Shown here: piece after piece, positions 23,326 to 34,447 of the stretch
Position numbering within the stretch: position 1 is the stretch's first letter
How the letters are laid out: every line of letters begins with the position of its first letter
DNA from: Colocasia esculenta
Taxonomy: Eukaryota > Streptophyta > Magnoliopsida > Alismatales > Araceae
Assembly (NCBI GenBank): GCA_014218235.1
Contig: JACBKR010001157.1
Location: 620,001 to 684,000, forward strand
Length of the DNA stretch: 64,000 nucleotides
Direction of reading: 5' to 3'
The notes under the pieces: generated by a model
Databases searched by the model: none
Seen by the model: only the letters and a program-made list of their open reading frames with translations
Told to the model about the DNA's origin: nothing
Program-made: the position numbers and the translations under genes

Positions 23326-24956
23326 AGTTCAACTGTTGCGGTCGAATCATTCTTTCCGGTGCATTATTTATGTTTGCCTCGACAGACTCACGGGAGCTCC
23401 CAGATCGGAGCAAAGAAATGGCTCCGACTGGGTGCATTTGGTCGGGTTTGTTTGTCATACAATATTGCACCTAATCCTATAAACTATATGATCATCTTTT
23501 TTTTTCTACTTGCACGTGAATTCTCTTGAAAACAAAGGCAAAAGTTGTGTAATTAACAAGTTATTGGCACCAGCACTAAGTATACGTTTGCATGTAAGAC
23601 TGGATTCATCTCGTTCTATTAATGATGTGATCTAAACTAGATTCATGATGTGGTGTCAATTAAATGATGTGATCAAATTTTAATAGATATTAGTAAAAGT
23701 GCTCGATCGAAGAGTCTCAAGCTTTATCTTTGTCCAGTTGATCCTGTCTTCCGGTTCATATGTTAGTATGGTGTGTTTGACCTAGTAATGTGCATTTCTG
23801 TTCCACCCCTTAATAATTGGGACGGTTTGTTTGGGGATTTCGATTTACCCTCATGTTCGTAGCGCTTATGTTTCCTTATGTTTGCTCACTGTCAGTTTAA
23901 TGTTCATGCCACTCTATCTGATTAGTAATTTTATCCACATGAGAAATATGACAATTAGCTAAGCGCAAAGTGCACATTTGATATGAGTTCAAGTATCTGA
24001 TTCAGAAAAAATACTGATAAAAAAGAAAATTAATTTAAAAAAGTACCCGATACAGGGTTGGGCTTCCCACGATATACGTAGTAACTCAGATTTTGGAGTA
24101 GTGGATTTGTTCAATAACATGGTGGCATTCTGTTTTAGAAAGGCCCGCCATCGATTGTTGTATGATTTTACCTAAGTCTGAGGGGGGTGGGGCTAAAGTT
24201 ATTTAGTCTGAAATTCGATATTCATGAGCCACTTTGTACCTATAAATTTCGGTGGCTCTTGACCTATTAACTTGAGTTTTGGGTTGTCAAATATGTTCAG
24301 TAACACTCAAAACCCAGAAGGGAGGTCCAATTTATTGGCCAAACTGAAAAATCCTGCCTGCTAGATCTTTTAGAAGAAAAAGGAATATGTTGGAATTGGT
24401 TGTTAAAATCATACAACCCCCCCCCCCCCCACCCGGCCCCTTGGGCGATCCCCAAAGGGGATACTGAAAGAAATCTCTCTTTAGACTTACCGAGTTTCCT
24501 AGTGAATGAATACAATAACATTAATGGAATCTGACTTATCTATTAGAGAGTTATCTTTAAGATTCGTAGCATGACCTAATTTTAACCATCGTCACTTTTT
24601 TTACTTTTAGATTTATAAAATTAAAATTGTCTCAAGTATTTTACCGAGCAGTTCATACCAATGTTTGATTTTTCCCACTAGAACTAATTGTCTCAAGAGA
24701 ATGCTCAAACATATCTATGCACACCCCTGATCGAAATAAAATTAATCTGATGATGAATATAGATAATATACTCTATATTTTGTAAGAACTTCGTGTTGTT
24801 GCTAATTATATGTTCATATTAAATTGCTACTTCAAGTTTGAGTGCTGATGACATGTTATATCTTTATTTATCTCAATAGAGATATGGTACGTGGAGGATG
24901 GAGTCGGACGGTTTCCACGTCCGTTGGCCGAGGGTCCGCGTCCCCGTCCACGACAG

Positions 24957-25343
24957 GTATATGTATATGTAAACACAAAACTCAATATATTATTGTTCAT
25001 ATTAAATTCACGAGATCTAACGTACATACAATTTCTCAGGGTCTGCCTCCCCGTCCACGTTTGCCTCCCCGTCCGCGCCGGTCGTCCCAGCGACAGGTAT
25101 ATGCATATGTACACCAAAAACCAAATGACTATTATTGTTCATATTAAATTCACGAGATCTAAAGTACATACAATTTTGCAGGGATTGCCTCCCCGTCTAC
25201 GCCAGTCGTCCAGGCGACAGGTATACGTATATATTGTTGTTCAATTTAATTTCACATTTTCTAATGTGTATATAATTTTGCAGGGACCACCTCCCCGTCG
25301 ACCACGCGAGCAGTGCCACCTTTCCCTTCTTCCTCACCACCAG
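24957..25343 (+). repeat. Tandemly multiplied intron plus mini-exon units
   Basis: Three consecutive intron-exon modules share the order caggtata, an AT-rich intron containing TTGTTCATATTAAATTCACG (the third copy diverged), CAGGG acceptor, then an exon reading GLPPR, GLPPR or GPPPR. Module starts are at 24957, 25097 and 25221. All exons are multiples of three (57, 39 and 60 bases) and all junctions are phase 0, so copy number changes leave the frame intact. Confidence 0.7.
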
Positions 25344-26794
25344 GTACATGTATGTTTCCATAGATTACTATGTTTCTTTTCTTGCAATTTATACAATAAT
25401 AGTGTACTCAATTGTTTTCAACAGAGGTGGATAGCCAGCATACAACAGTGGCTGATGAGGGGCCTCAGCTACCGGGACGGCAGCCATGCTGGATCTCAGG
25501 GTAAACTTGATCAAAACAAACTTACTGTATTTGTTATTTATGTTATACATTTCATGTTCAAAATTAATGTGCAATTGCAGGGGGAAGATAGATCCCGGTT
25601 CTGCTTCTCGCTATATTACGACGCTGGTCCACGCACATATTCCAGGACCAGTGGATGCATGGAGAGAGTTCCCGGTGCCCGTCCGGGATTTATTATTTGA
25701 CATGTTCACTGTATTTTTAATTTTTACTGAGTTGAAGTCATTTATTTAATTACTATCTCTGTTAGTGCAGAAAGTTGAGTAATTTTATTTCTTTACAGCG
25801 GAGGTTCGCGTTCACGAGACCCGAGGATCTCCCTCGAGCTCGAGCCGTCTGGGAGTCTACTGCCCAGACTAATTTAAGAAAGTCATGTGGGAGGCCCGTG
25901 ACAAGGCAATGAAGACCACAGGCAACCGGGATCCTATGGCTTGGCTGGATTACGGCCCTCTTTAGCTGAGGAGGGACTATTGGGAGTCCCTTTGTGAGCG
26001 TTGGGCTGCTGGACCATGGCAGGAGCGGTCACAGGCGGCAATACGCAACCGATCAACTCATCCGGAGAAGAATGTGCATACTAGTGGGTCCGTATCTTAT
26101 GCGACCAACAGTCAAAAATTGGTAAGCATATTATTGTTCAATTGATTAATACATTGATTATTATTGTGAAACTAACTAATTTTGTTGAATTGTAAGCATC
26201 ACGAGCTCGAGCGTGCCCCTACTTTTCGCGAGTTATTTAATCAGACACATAAGCGGAAGGGGACGAATGAGTATGTTAGCGAGAGTGCCCGCACGATCGT
26301 TGTGAGTCAAGCTATAAATTATGAATTCAATTAAGATATTAAAATAATTTGTTTTTAATAATTTAATTTTAATTTGTTCTGCAGGAGACCTACGACCGGA
26401 CGATGGCAGAGCGCTATGCAGAGGGCACTTCCCAGCCAGAGTTGGATCCGGAGGCTTGGGTCGATGCAGCGAGAGGGCCGAGGAAGGGTCGAGTGTACGG
26501 CTTTGGGGACAGCCTAGATACTACTCCAGTGTTGTCCTCATATGCGAGTTCGATCGCTTCTCCGACATACGCGAGTTCATCTGCTGCGCCGCCCGTCAGT
26601 GGTGTAGAGGAGATTAGAAGCCTCATTCGGGAAGAGCTACGGGCAGAGCTACAGACGCAGTTCGGAGATATGGTTCAGCAGTTGATCTCCGCCATGCTGG
26701 GAGTACGCCCCTCACAGCCAGCACATCATGTCAGTATTAGTATTAATTTCATATAATTTGGATAAAATGAAACCACTAAAGAATGTCAACCTAC

Positions 26795-28255
26795 AACCCA
26801 AGTATATATAAAGGGTCAAAACATACAACCCGGAGGTCTAAAATCCCAAATAGGGATCGGATCGGCGTGGCGTTTGCTCCGACACGATCGGGTGGGTTAA
26901 AGTGACATGTGGGAACTGACAGAATCCAATTTGGACTCCCGGATTGGGTTGGGCGTTCAATTAACGGATCTAAAAAATACACAAGTATCAAAACACACAA
27001 CCCGTGGGTCCAAAATCCCAAATAGGGATCGGATCGGCGTGCCGTTTGCTCCGACACGACCGGGTGGGTTAAAGTGACGTGTGGGAACTGACGGAATCCA
27101 ATTTGGACTCCCGGATTGGGTTGGGCGTTCAATTGACGGATCTAAAAAACACCCAAGTATATGTAAATGGTCAAAACACACAACCCGTGGGTCCAAAATC
27201 CCAAATAGGGATCGGATCGGCGTATCGTTTGCTCCGACATAACCGGGTGGGTTAAAGTGACGTGTGGGAACTGACGGAATCTAATTTGGACTCCCGGATT
27301 GGGTTGGGCGTTCAATTGACGGATCTAAAAAACACCTAAGTATATGTAAAGGGTCAAAACACACAACCCGGGGGTCCAAAATCCCAAATAGGGATCGGAT
27401 CAACGTGCCGTTTGTTCCGACACGACCGGGTGAGTTAAAATGACGTGTGGGAACTGACGGAATCCAATTTGGACTCCCGGATTGGGTCGGGCGTTCAATT
27501 GACGGATCTAAAAAATACCCAAGTATATGTAAATGGTCAAAACACACAATCCGGGGGTCCAAAATCCCAAATAGGGATCGGATCGGCGTGCCGTTGCTCC
27601 GACACGACCGGGTGGGTTAAAGTGACGTGTGGGAACTGACTGAATCCAATTTGGATCCCCAAATTGGGTTGAGCGTTGAAATGACGGATCTAAAAAACAG
27701 CCAAGTATATATAAATGACTAAAACCTACAACCCGGGCGTCCAAAATCCCAAATAGGGATCCGATCGGCGTGCCGTTTTCTCCGACACGACCGAGTGGTT
27801 TAAAGTGACGTGTGGAAACTGACGGAATCCAATTTGGATCCCCGGATTGGGTTGGGCATTGAAATGACAGATCTAAAAAATAGCCAAGTATATATAAAGG
27901 GCTACAACCTACAACCTGGGAGTCCAAAATCCCAAATAGGGATTGGATCGGCGTGCCGTTTGCTCCGACACGACCGAGTGGGTTAAAGTGACGTGTGGAA
28001 ACTGACGGAATCTAATTTGGATCCCCGGATTGGGTTGGGCATTGAAATGACGGATCTAAAAAACAGCCAAGTATATATAAAAGGCTAAAACCTACAACCC
28101 GGGGGTTTAAAATCCCAAATAGGGATCGGATCGGCGTGCCGTTTTCTCCGACACGACCGGGTGGGTTAAAGTGACGTGTGGGAACTGACGGAATTCAATT
28201 TGGATTCCCGGATTGTGTTCGACGTTCAAATGACAGATCTAAAACACACCCAAGA
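26795..28255. repeat. 183-bp satellite-like tandem array, eight copies, within an intron
   Basis: Eight head-to-tail units. The landmark GGGTTAAAGTGAC (with variants) occurs at 26894, 27066, 27249, 27432, 27614, 27797, 27980 and 28163, a spacing of 182-183 bases except 172 for the first. Units also share AAATCCCAAATAGGGATC and ACTGACGGAATC. Minus-strand ORFs across it are periodic (RPTQSGSPNW, FNPPGRVG) and are shadows. The array lies wholly inside the last intron of the CACTA gene. Confidence 0.95.
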
Positions 28256-28944
28256 AACGATGGATCTAAAAATAATATCTAATTAAACTTGAGAAATAAT
28301 CACATATTTTAAATTTAATTTTTGAAAATAATGTATGTCTTTTAATTATTATTAATGTTTCTCATATTAATTTTTTAATATAGGATCCACCTCCGGCACC
28401 TGACGATGACTAGGCAGGGACAGCAGACGATCCAGCAGATCTATCTTGATTTTTTGTATTTATTATTTTGTATGATTTTATATTTGTTGTATTTTATGAT
28501 TTTATGTTGATCGTGAGTATTTGTGAAATTTATAAATATTGTAGCAAGTTTGAAAAATTATTTTTATTTGTCAATTTTTTTAAAAAAATATACTACACAT
28601 TCCGACGGATTTTCCGACCGATAAATAGCCGTCGGAATATAGTTTTGACGAATTTTTTCCGACGGATTTTCTGTCAGTATTTACCGACAGAAATGCCGAC
28701 TGATTTACCGACGAAATTCCCGTCGATAAATACTGACGATATTTCCGACGGCTATTTCCATCGGAGTTTCCGACCTCTTTCCGACGGAATTCTCTTCCGT
28801 CGGTAATTTCTGACCAAATATTTCCGACGGATCATTTCCGATATATATATAGACGGAAATCTGTCGGAAGACTCATTTTTCGACGGATTATCGATGGATT
28901 TCCGACGAATTCTTTCTGTCGAAAAAATCGCATTTTCTTGTAGT

Positions 28945-29195
28945 TAATGACAACACTTATATTGTTGTTCTATCTTATGATTATTCTTTTATAGTTAATT
29001 AGTAATTTCATCCTTAACTTTACTATAATCCATCTTTTTTTAGATGAAAATTGATATCCGCAAGTATATCCATACCCGTGACATATGTATTTGTATCCAT
29101 GCCCACGAAAATAAGAGAGTATTATCCAGATATGATATTTATAAAATTTTAGTGGATAAAGTATGGTATTAATCTACTCGAGCCGAACCCGACCC

Positions 29196-29237
<42 letters not shown>

Positions 29238-29588
29238 CCAATAACATCCACCGTTGGAATGGACAAGAAGCTGCTGTTGAAGAAAAATCCCAAACAAGCT
29301 TATTTTATGACCAAAATCGCCATCTTCTTAAACCAATAAAAAAATAGGTGGTCACCTTTGCTCCCAGGCTGGTTGTTGGGAGTATAGCATTATTATTATT
29401 ATTATTTGTTATAATCTAATCATATCTATCATTAGAAAATTCAGCATGCCCCCAGAAGAAAAATCCAAAACAAGCTTCAGACAATAAAAAAGGTTATTGA
29501 CCGACGGATATTTGATCTTTATTCTCCAACTACCCACTCCCACAAGAATTGAAAAAAAGGGGCTTTCGTCCTCTCTCTCTCTCTCTCG
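28945..29588. repeat. Right copy of long direct repeat flanking the CACTA element
   Basis: Begins TAATGACAACACTTATA immediately after the CACTA terminus and ends at a short CT run. It matches 21754-22485 nearly throughout in the same orientation and is shorter only because its AT and CT microsatellites are shorter. Confidence 0.85.
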
Positions 29589-30200
29589 GGTATTTTTTTT
29601 ATCATTTTGTCTTGATGATTTCTTTAGATTTGAGAGATATATAATTTAATAATCAGATTATTGTGGAAATATATTTATCTATGGATAATCCATCGAGAAT
29701 TATCATTTTAAAAATCTTATTTATCATGTTCTCATTTCTCATAGATACATATTGTAAATTTAAGTCTCATCGAGTACTAGTCGAGCGATGCGGATGAGAG
29801 ATAAATCGGTAATCGCATAACGCAGGCGTGCCAGTCACCGAAGTGACAACAAATATTCTGCCTCTGAGAGTCGAAGAGTTTTAGGTCTATTTGCGCATCG
29901 TTTGACTTCATCAAACGAAAGTGAAGATCGGGTCGGGACCAAGATCCTGCCGTTACATAAACGTAACGACGTTAATTACATCTCTCTGAGAGAGAAAATC
30001 CTTGATTAATAGCCAGATTAGAAAGTCTCATGACCTAAAACAGAAACATCCGATAAAGATGCAAAATGCGTACTGAAGAAGATGTCTATTGAAAAATATT
30101 TGTCTTACTATGATCATTATCATCTTCATATACAATTGGGGAGTCGTTTATTCATTTATTCATGTGATATTTATAAATTAACGCCAATGCGTCCTCTTAG
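29589..30200. other. Intergenic sequence
   Basis: No gene seen. AT-rich, unclassified, possibly the edge of the repeat-rich block that follows. Confidence 0.35.
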
Positions 30201-32900
30201 TTTCATTTGAAACATGATAATCATAGTTATGTTGGTGAGTCGGAAGACTACTGAGTCGGAGGAGCTCAGCTGAGTCGGCAGACTGCTGAGTCAAAGAAGT
30301 TGGCAGAACCTTGCTGCAACAATGAGTCGACAGACTGCTGAGTCAGCGTATGACTGAGTCGACAGAACCCTGCTGCATCAATGAGTCGGTAGACTCTTGA
30401 GTCAGAGCATGACTGAGTTGACAAGATTCTGTTGAGTCAGTGAGTCGACAGACTATTGCAATGCTGCCGAATCACCCAACCAGCATGATTTTAAAGTCTT
30501 TAAATCTCATAAAGTCTTTTAATCTCATAAGATTACGCGAAAAAATTCGGCAACACCTCCCCTTACTCATAGCCAAAAGGGGAGGGTACAGTACTCGTCC
30601 ACCATGATGGAGATGACACCAGAACGATGTGTTTACCATATACGACGCCACCCAAACGGCACACGGTACCAATTCCCGAGGCTTGCTTACGAGGGAACCG
30701 ATAAGTACCGAGACCAAAAACAAGTATTCTCATCAACCATGGCTTACCAGCTCGTCATCCATGAGGCTTGCCGACTCACCAGTTCAAATCTCTTCACTGG
30801 TTCAGTGAGATCGACAACCTGCTGAGTCCTTGCCGACTCACCAGCCAGAAACACTTAACGGTTTAAATTTTGCGAGAAAAATTCGTCGGCATCTCCCCCG
30901 GGCTCATGAGATGTGGGAGAGTTCGCGGTATCCATTCACCACAAAGGAGATGGTACTAAAACGGGGTGTTTGCCGCATATGGCGTCACCCGAATAGCACA
31001 CAGTACCAATTCCCGAGGCATGCCTCTGAGGGAATCGACGAGTACTGAGACCAAAAATAGTCTGGTTGACGATCCAACAATGTTTGAATCTAGGAACCCG
31101 GGCATATATATCATGTTATCTAACCCGGGGCCTCATAGACATCTCACTTCTATGTGAGTCGGTGGCAGACTGTTCTGCATGCATGAGTCGACAGCGAACA
31201 GTTCTGCCTGCATGAGTTGGCAGCACCCACTTGCAAAGGGATGACACTCAACTCATGACGAAACGGCGGGAGAAAATCATGAGAGGGACTAAGGTATATC
31301 CCGGTCAATTTCAAGCTCTTAGACGAGTCGGAACACCATGCCAACCGCTCTTAAAACGTTGAAAGCTCACTGCCCAGGTGAGTCGGCAGCAAACCCTCAA
31401 CAAAGAAAGGATGATTTACATGGTTTCCGCCCCAAAAAATGGTGTAAACCAGGTATCCTCATGATGTTGGGACGGGTTACATCTCATTCAAGTCCTAAGC
31501 AGGGCATTGATATCATATTATCCAACCCTTTGTGCTTGGACTTGGAATCACAATGATTCGGCAAACAACATTCAAACTTGAAAAACTCATAAATGTGGGG
31601 AACCTTTACTGCCAAGGGGAAGACAACACCCCCATGATGGATTGGAGGGCCGCCAATCCCATTTTGGAGCTCCCACAAGGGATGGACATGATTTGTTCAC
31701 CTTTTGGGCGCCCTCATACTCACATCCAGGTGAGTCGGCAAGGTGCCTTCAAAGGCAAGCAGCATAAAACGCAACAAAGGGAGGGGGGTTCTTCCTGGGA
31801 AGAGGACTCAAATCTCTTATAAAAAAAAACGCATGGGGGGAAGGGGCCATATACTTGCACGGTGTGAACAAGCAAAAGAAAGCATTCACCATATGCATTA
31901 AAAATAAGAGGTCACATGCTTCTCATAACTAATATTCTATTCAAAAGAGAAGAGGCATTAAATGTCATTCTCATCATATATGGGGGATGGGAAAAGACAT
32001 AAAGCACAAATAAATGTCATGATGAGACAAGAGATGGGGAGGAGAGGAAATAAATAAAAGAAAGAAAGATTAGGCAAGAGAGGGGGACGATGGCTCTCTT
32101 TTTTGGGGGGCTCTCTTCTCTTCTCTTTCTCTTGCACACTTTTTTCGGAAAAGGAACCTTCTCCAAGCCTCCTCTCCCTCTCACGTAGCAGCTCCTTTTC
32201 TTGGAGAAGAAGCCACAAGCTTCTCTTCTTCTATTTCTTCTCTTCCTCTTCTCCCTTGGAAAGCCCCGCAGCAGCTCCCTTCTCTTGCCTCTGTCTCTCT
32301 TGCTCTCCCCTTTTTTGCTGCCTTGGAAGAACTAGGAAAACGAAAAGCCCCTTTTGCCGGCCCTCTCCCCCTTTCTTCTTGCGCAAGAAAGGTGTCTTTT
32401 ACGGGGATGAGAAAATCCCCTTTCCCACTTTGCCCTCCAACTTTTTTCTCCATTTTTCTTGGGGGCAACTTGCTGTGGGCCTATATGTTTTGGCTTGTTC
32501 ACGACTGTTCTGGGCCTCATATGGGCCCTATTTGATGTACATTTAGTTCTGTGCATGGGCCCCCACTTTTGGGCCTGCTTTAGGCCAGCAAATGGGCCTA
32601 TTTTGTGCTGTGCATTTGGGCCTTATAAGGCCTGCGTTTGCTGTGCACATAGACCTCACATGAGTCTCTCATTTGTTGTGCATTTGGGCCTTGTACATGG
32701 GCCTAACTGCATGACCTGCTCATGAGCCTCTTATCTCATTTTGTAACGTTCACAATTATGAAAGTATATCCAAGAATACATATTATTCTAGGGTTATACA
32801 AGTATTATAAAAACTTAAATTATTTATTACAAATCTTAATCTCTCAAAACCCGCGTAGGAATTAAGCCGTAATACTCCAAATAACATAGCGTAAATAACA
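30200..32900. mobile_element. Probable LTR-retrotransposon remnant with GAGTCG repeats
   Basis: Non-coding repeat sequence. From 30230 to 31750 words such as ctgagtcg, gagtcggca and gagtcgacag recur many times. An imperfect duplication of about 322-bp period occurs (landmark CAATTCCCGAGGC near 30670 and 31008). From 32095 to 32460 the plus strand is CT-rich; from 32460 to 32720 GGGCC words are dense. The layout (repeat-rich front, pyrimidine-rich leader-like stretch, AT-rich end near 32740-32900) recalls a long LTR or untranslated leader. No gag-pol domains are visible. Confidence 0.4.
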
Positions 32901-33244
32901 ATATTAAAAATATATGCCAACATAATGTTCCTGCCTTCTTTTTCACTTTATTTCGACATGTCACGAATTGTTTTATATATGTTGAAAGTCATTTTTCATT
33001 GAAAAGTAATGAGGGTGTCTCTGCCATTTTGTTAGAAAAAGCTATGTCTTTTGCTGACCCTAAATATGAACTAAAGAAACAGTGTTCTTTTAGATATTTT
33101 AAATTTTGAGTGCCCTTACAAAAGATGTTTCGGAATATTTTCTTTTGCCAATTAACAATTTTTTTTTTAATTTCCTGAAGAGATAAAACCAAGGGAGAGA
33201 GTCTTCGCCTTCCATCCACCACAAGCGAAGGGGAAGAGGCCCCC
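32901..33244. other. Upstream region of the dioxygenase gene
   Basis: AT-rich, turning purine-rich in the last 60 bases (aagcgaaggggaagaggcccccatgg), which is probably the leader. The context CCCCATGG around the start codon at 33245 is a favourable plant initiation context. A short minus-strand ORF here (32989-33255) has no domain. Confidence 0.4.
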
Positions 33245-34447
33245 ATGGCGTCCATGAACAGTCCAGTTTACGATAGGTTAGCAGAGCTCAAGGCCTTCGA
33301 CGATACCCACACCGGCGTCAAGGGTCTCCTCGACGCCGGCGTCAGATCCGTTCCCCGCATCTTCATCGCCCCCCCTGAAGTCCAGGCCAGCATCGAACAC
33401 CAACCGGAGCACGGCGCGCCACTGCAGGTCCCCATCATAGACCTGTCCGCCGTCGCCGATGAGAGGACCCGCCGCGAGGCCGTGCAGCAGATCGGCCGCG
33501 CCGCCGAGTCATGGGGCTTCTTCCAGGTCGTGGGACACGGCGTGCCCGATCGGGTCCTCGACGAGATGCTGGTCGGCGTCCGCCGCTTCAACGAGGGGAA
33601 CCCGCAGGAGAAGGCGGCCTTGTACTCCCGCGACCCAGCCCGCAAGGTGAGATTCTCCAGCAACTTCGATCTGTACCAGGCGCGCACGGCCAATTGGAGG
33701 GACACCCTCTTCTGCGCCACGGCCCCCGACCCCCCCAGCCCGGCGGATTTCCCCCCCACCTGCAGGGACATCATCATGGAGTATTCCAAGCACATAGCGG
33801 AAGTAGGAGAGGCACTGTTCGAGCTGCTGTCCGAGGCCCTCGGGCTCTGCCCTCAACACCTCAAGGACATGGAGTGCAACAAGGGACAGGTCCTGGTCTG
33901 TCACTACTACCCAGAGTGCCCCCAGCCCGAGCTCACCATCGGCACCAGCAGGCACTCAGACTCGGGCTTCCTCAGTGTTCTTCTTCAGGACGACGTTGGG
34001 GGGCTCCAAGTGCTGCACCAGAACCAGTGGGTGGATGTCCCCCCGGTGGCCGGGGCTCTGGTGATTAATCTGGGAGACCTTATGCAGGTAAGCTAGGTAT
34101 AGCTAGCTGCTGCCTCACCCCCAAATCCCTAATTTTGGTTCTCCGGCCGCTACCAATCGGCCGTCATCTTTGCTTTCCCTCTCCTGCAGCTTATCACCAA
34201 CGACAGGTTCAAGAGCGTGGAGCACAGGGTTCTGGCGAACAGAGACGGCAGCAGGGTGTCGGTGGCCTGCTTCTTCACCACCCACCTCTACTCTTGTTCT
34301 TCCGCCAGGCTCTATGGACCCATGAAAGAGCTGCTGTCCGAGGACAATCCCCCGCGTTACAGGGAGACGCTGGCGAGCGACTTCACCAGGTACTACTACA
34401 GTAAGGGCTTGTCCGATGAGTCGGCTCTGTTGCATTTCAGGTTGTGA
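33245..34447 (+). CDS. 2-oxoglutarate/Fe(II)-dependent dioxygenase, ACC-oxidase homolog type
   Basis: Non-heme iron oxygenase that couples 2-oxoglutarate decarboxylation to oxidation of a small molecule. The best-known Arabidopsis member of this clade (1-aminocyclopropane-1-carboxylate oxidase homologs) is a glucosinolate hydroxylase; the substrate here is unknown. Exon 1 is 33245-34087 and exon 2 is 34190-34447, with a 102-bp phase-0 intron (GTAAGC...TGCAG), giving 366 residues, normal for the family. The DIOX_N region spans about residues 62-165 (VPIIDLSAV, WGFFQVVGHGVP). The catalytic core is seen intact: His237-x-Asp239 in SRHSDSG and His293 in VEHRV bind iron, and Arg303-x-Ser305 binds 2-oxoglutarate. 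The conserved N-terminus YDRLAELKAFDDTHTGVKGL supports the chosen start. It lies alone, so there is no cluster clue to substrate. GC-rich, unlike its flanks. Confidence 0.93.

Larger units (their letters stand above)
24880..28413 (+). pseudogene. CACTA accessory transposase gene (Transposase_24, Ptta/En/Spm), inactivated
   Basis: Ten exons with consistent GT-AG sites can be traced: 24880-24956, 25040-25096, 25182-25220, 25284-25343, 25427-25500, 25581-25710, 25799-26121, 26197-26301, 26385-26729, 28384-28413. Exons 1-4 encode Arg/Pro-rich segments; exons 6-9 carry the recognisable family core, with VPVRDLLFDMF, RFAFTRPEDLPRARAVWE, APTFRELFNQTH and RKGRVYGFGD. A C-terminal helix (EEIRSLIREELRAELQ) and an acidic end (PPPAPDDD) follow. 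The family accompanies plant En/Spm elements and is thought to bind element DNA. Two lesions lie in exon 7: a frameshift near 25881-25884, after LRK and before MWEARDKAMK, and an in-frame TAG at 25963-25965. The last intron (26730-28383) has been swollen by a tandem array. The 5' start is uncertain. Confidence 0.75.
22486..28944 (+). mobile_element. Decayed CACTA (En/Spm) transposon
   Basis: The right terminus ends TTTTCTTGTAGT (28933-28944), the reverse complement of the ACTACAAGAAAA end typical of plant CACTA elements; only the outermost base differs from CACTA. Both borders carry clustered subterminal repeats of TCCGACGGA in alternating orientation (22498-22668 and 28598-28920), the expected transposase-binding arrays. 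Inside lies a Transposase_24-type gene (24880-28413). No TNP2/Transposase_21 DDE transposase is visible, so the element cannot be autonomous. The left CACTA terminus is missing; sequence recognisable as the element begins just after the CT microsatellite. The 3-bp target duplication cannot be checked because a long direct repeat abuts both sides. Confidence 0.8.

Noticed and set aside
22559..23529. Long Gly/Arg-rich and Pro-rich ORFs on both strands (up to 303 codons)
   Set aside because: They run through the CT microsatellite and the C-rich minisatellite, where almost no stop codons can occur in any frame. The peptides are only repeat translation.
26791..27927. Minus-strand ORFs with repeated RPTQSGSPNW peptides
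   Set aside because: They are periodic translations of the 183-bp tandem array in the antisense direction of the transposon gene, with no independent start or domain.
30604..31822. Plus-strand ORFs of 72-96 codons
   Set aside because: They lie in the GAGTCG repeat block, two are translations of the duplicated segment, and none contains a gag, protease, reverse transcriptase or integrase motif.
33268..33955. Minus-strand ORFs of 148-175 codons and a 185-codon plus-strand ORF in another frame
   Set aside because: Shadows of dioxygenase exon 1, which carries all catalytic motifs in its own frame.
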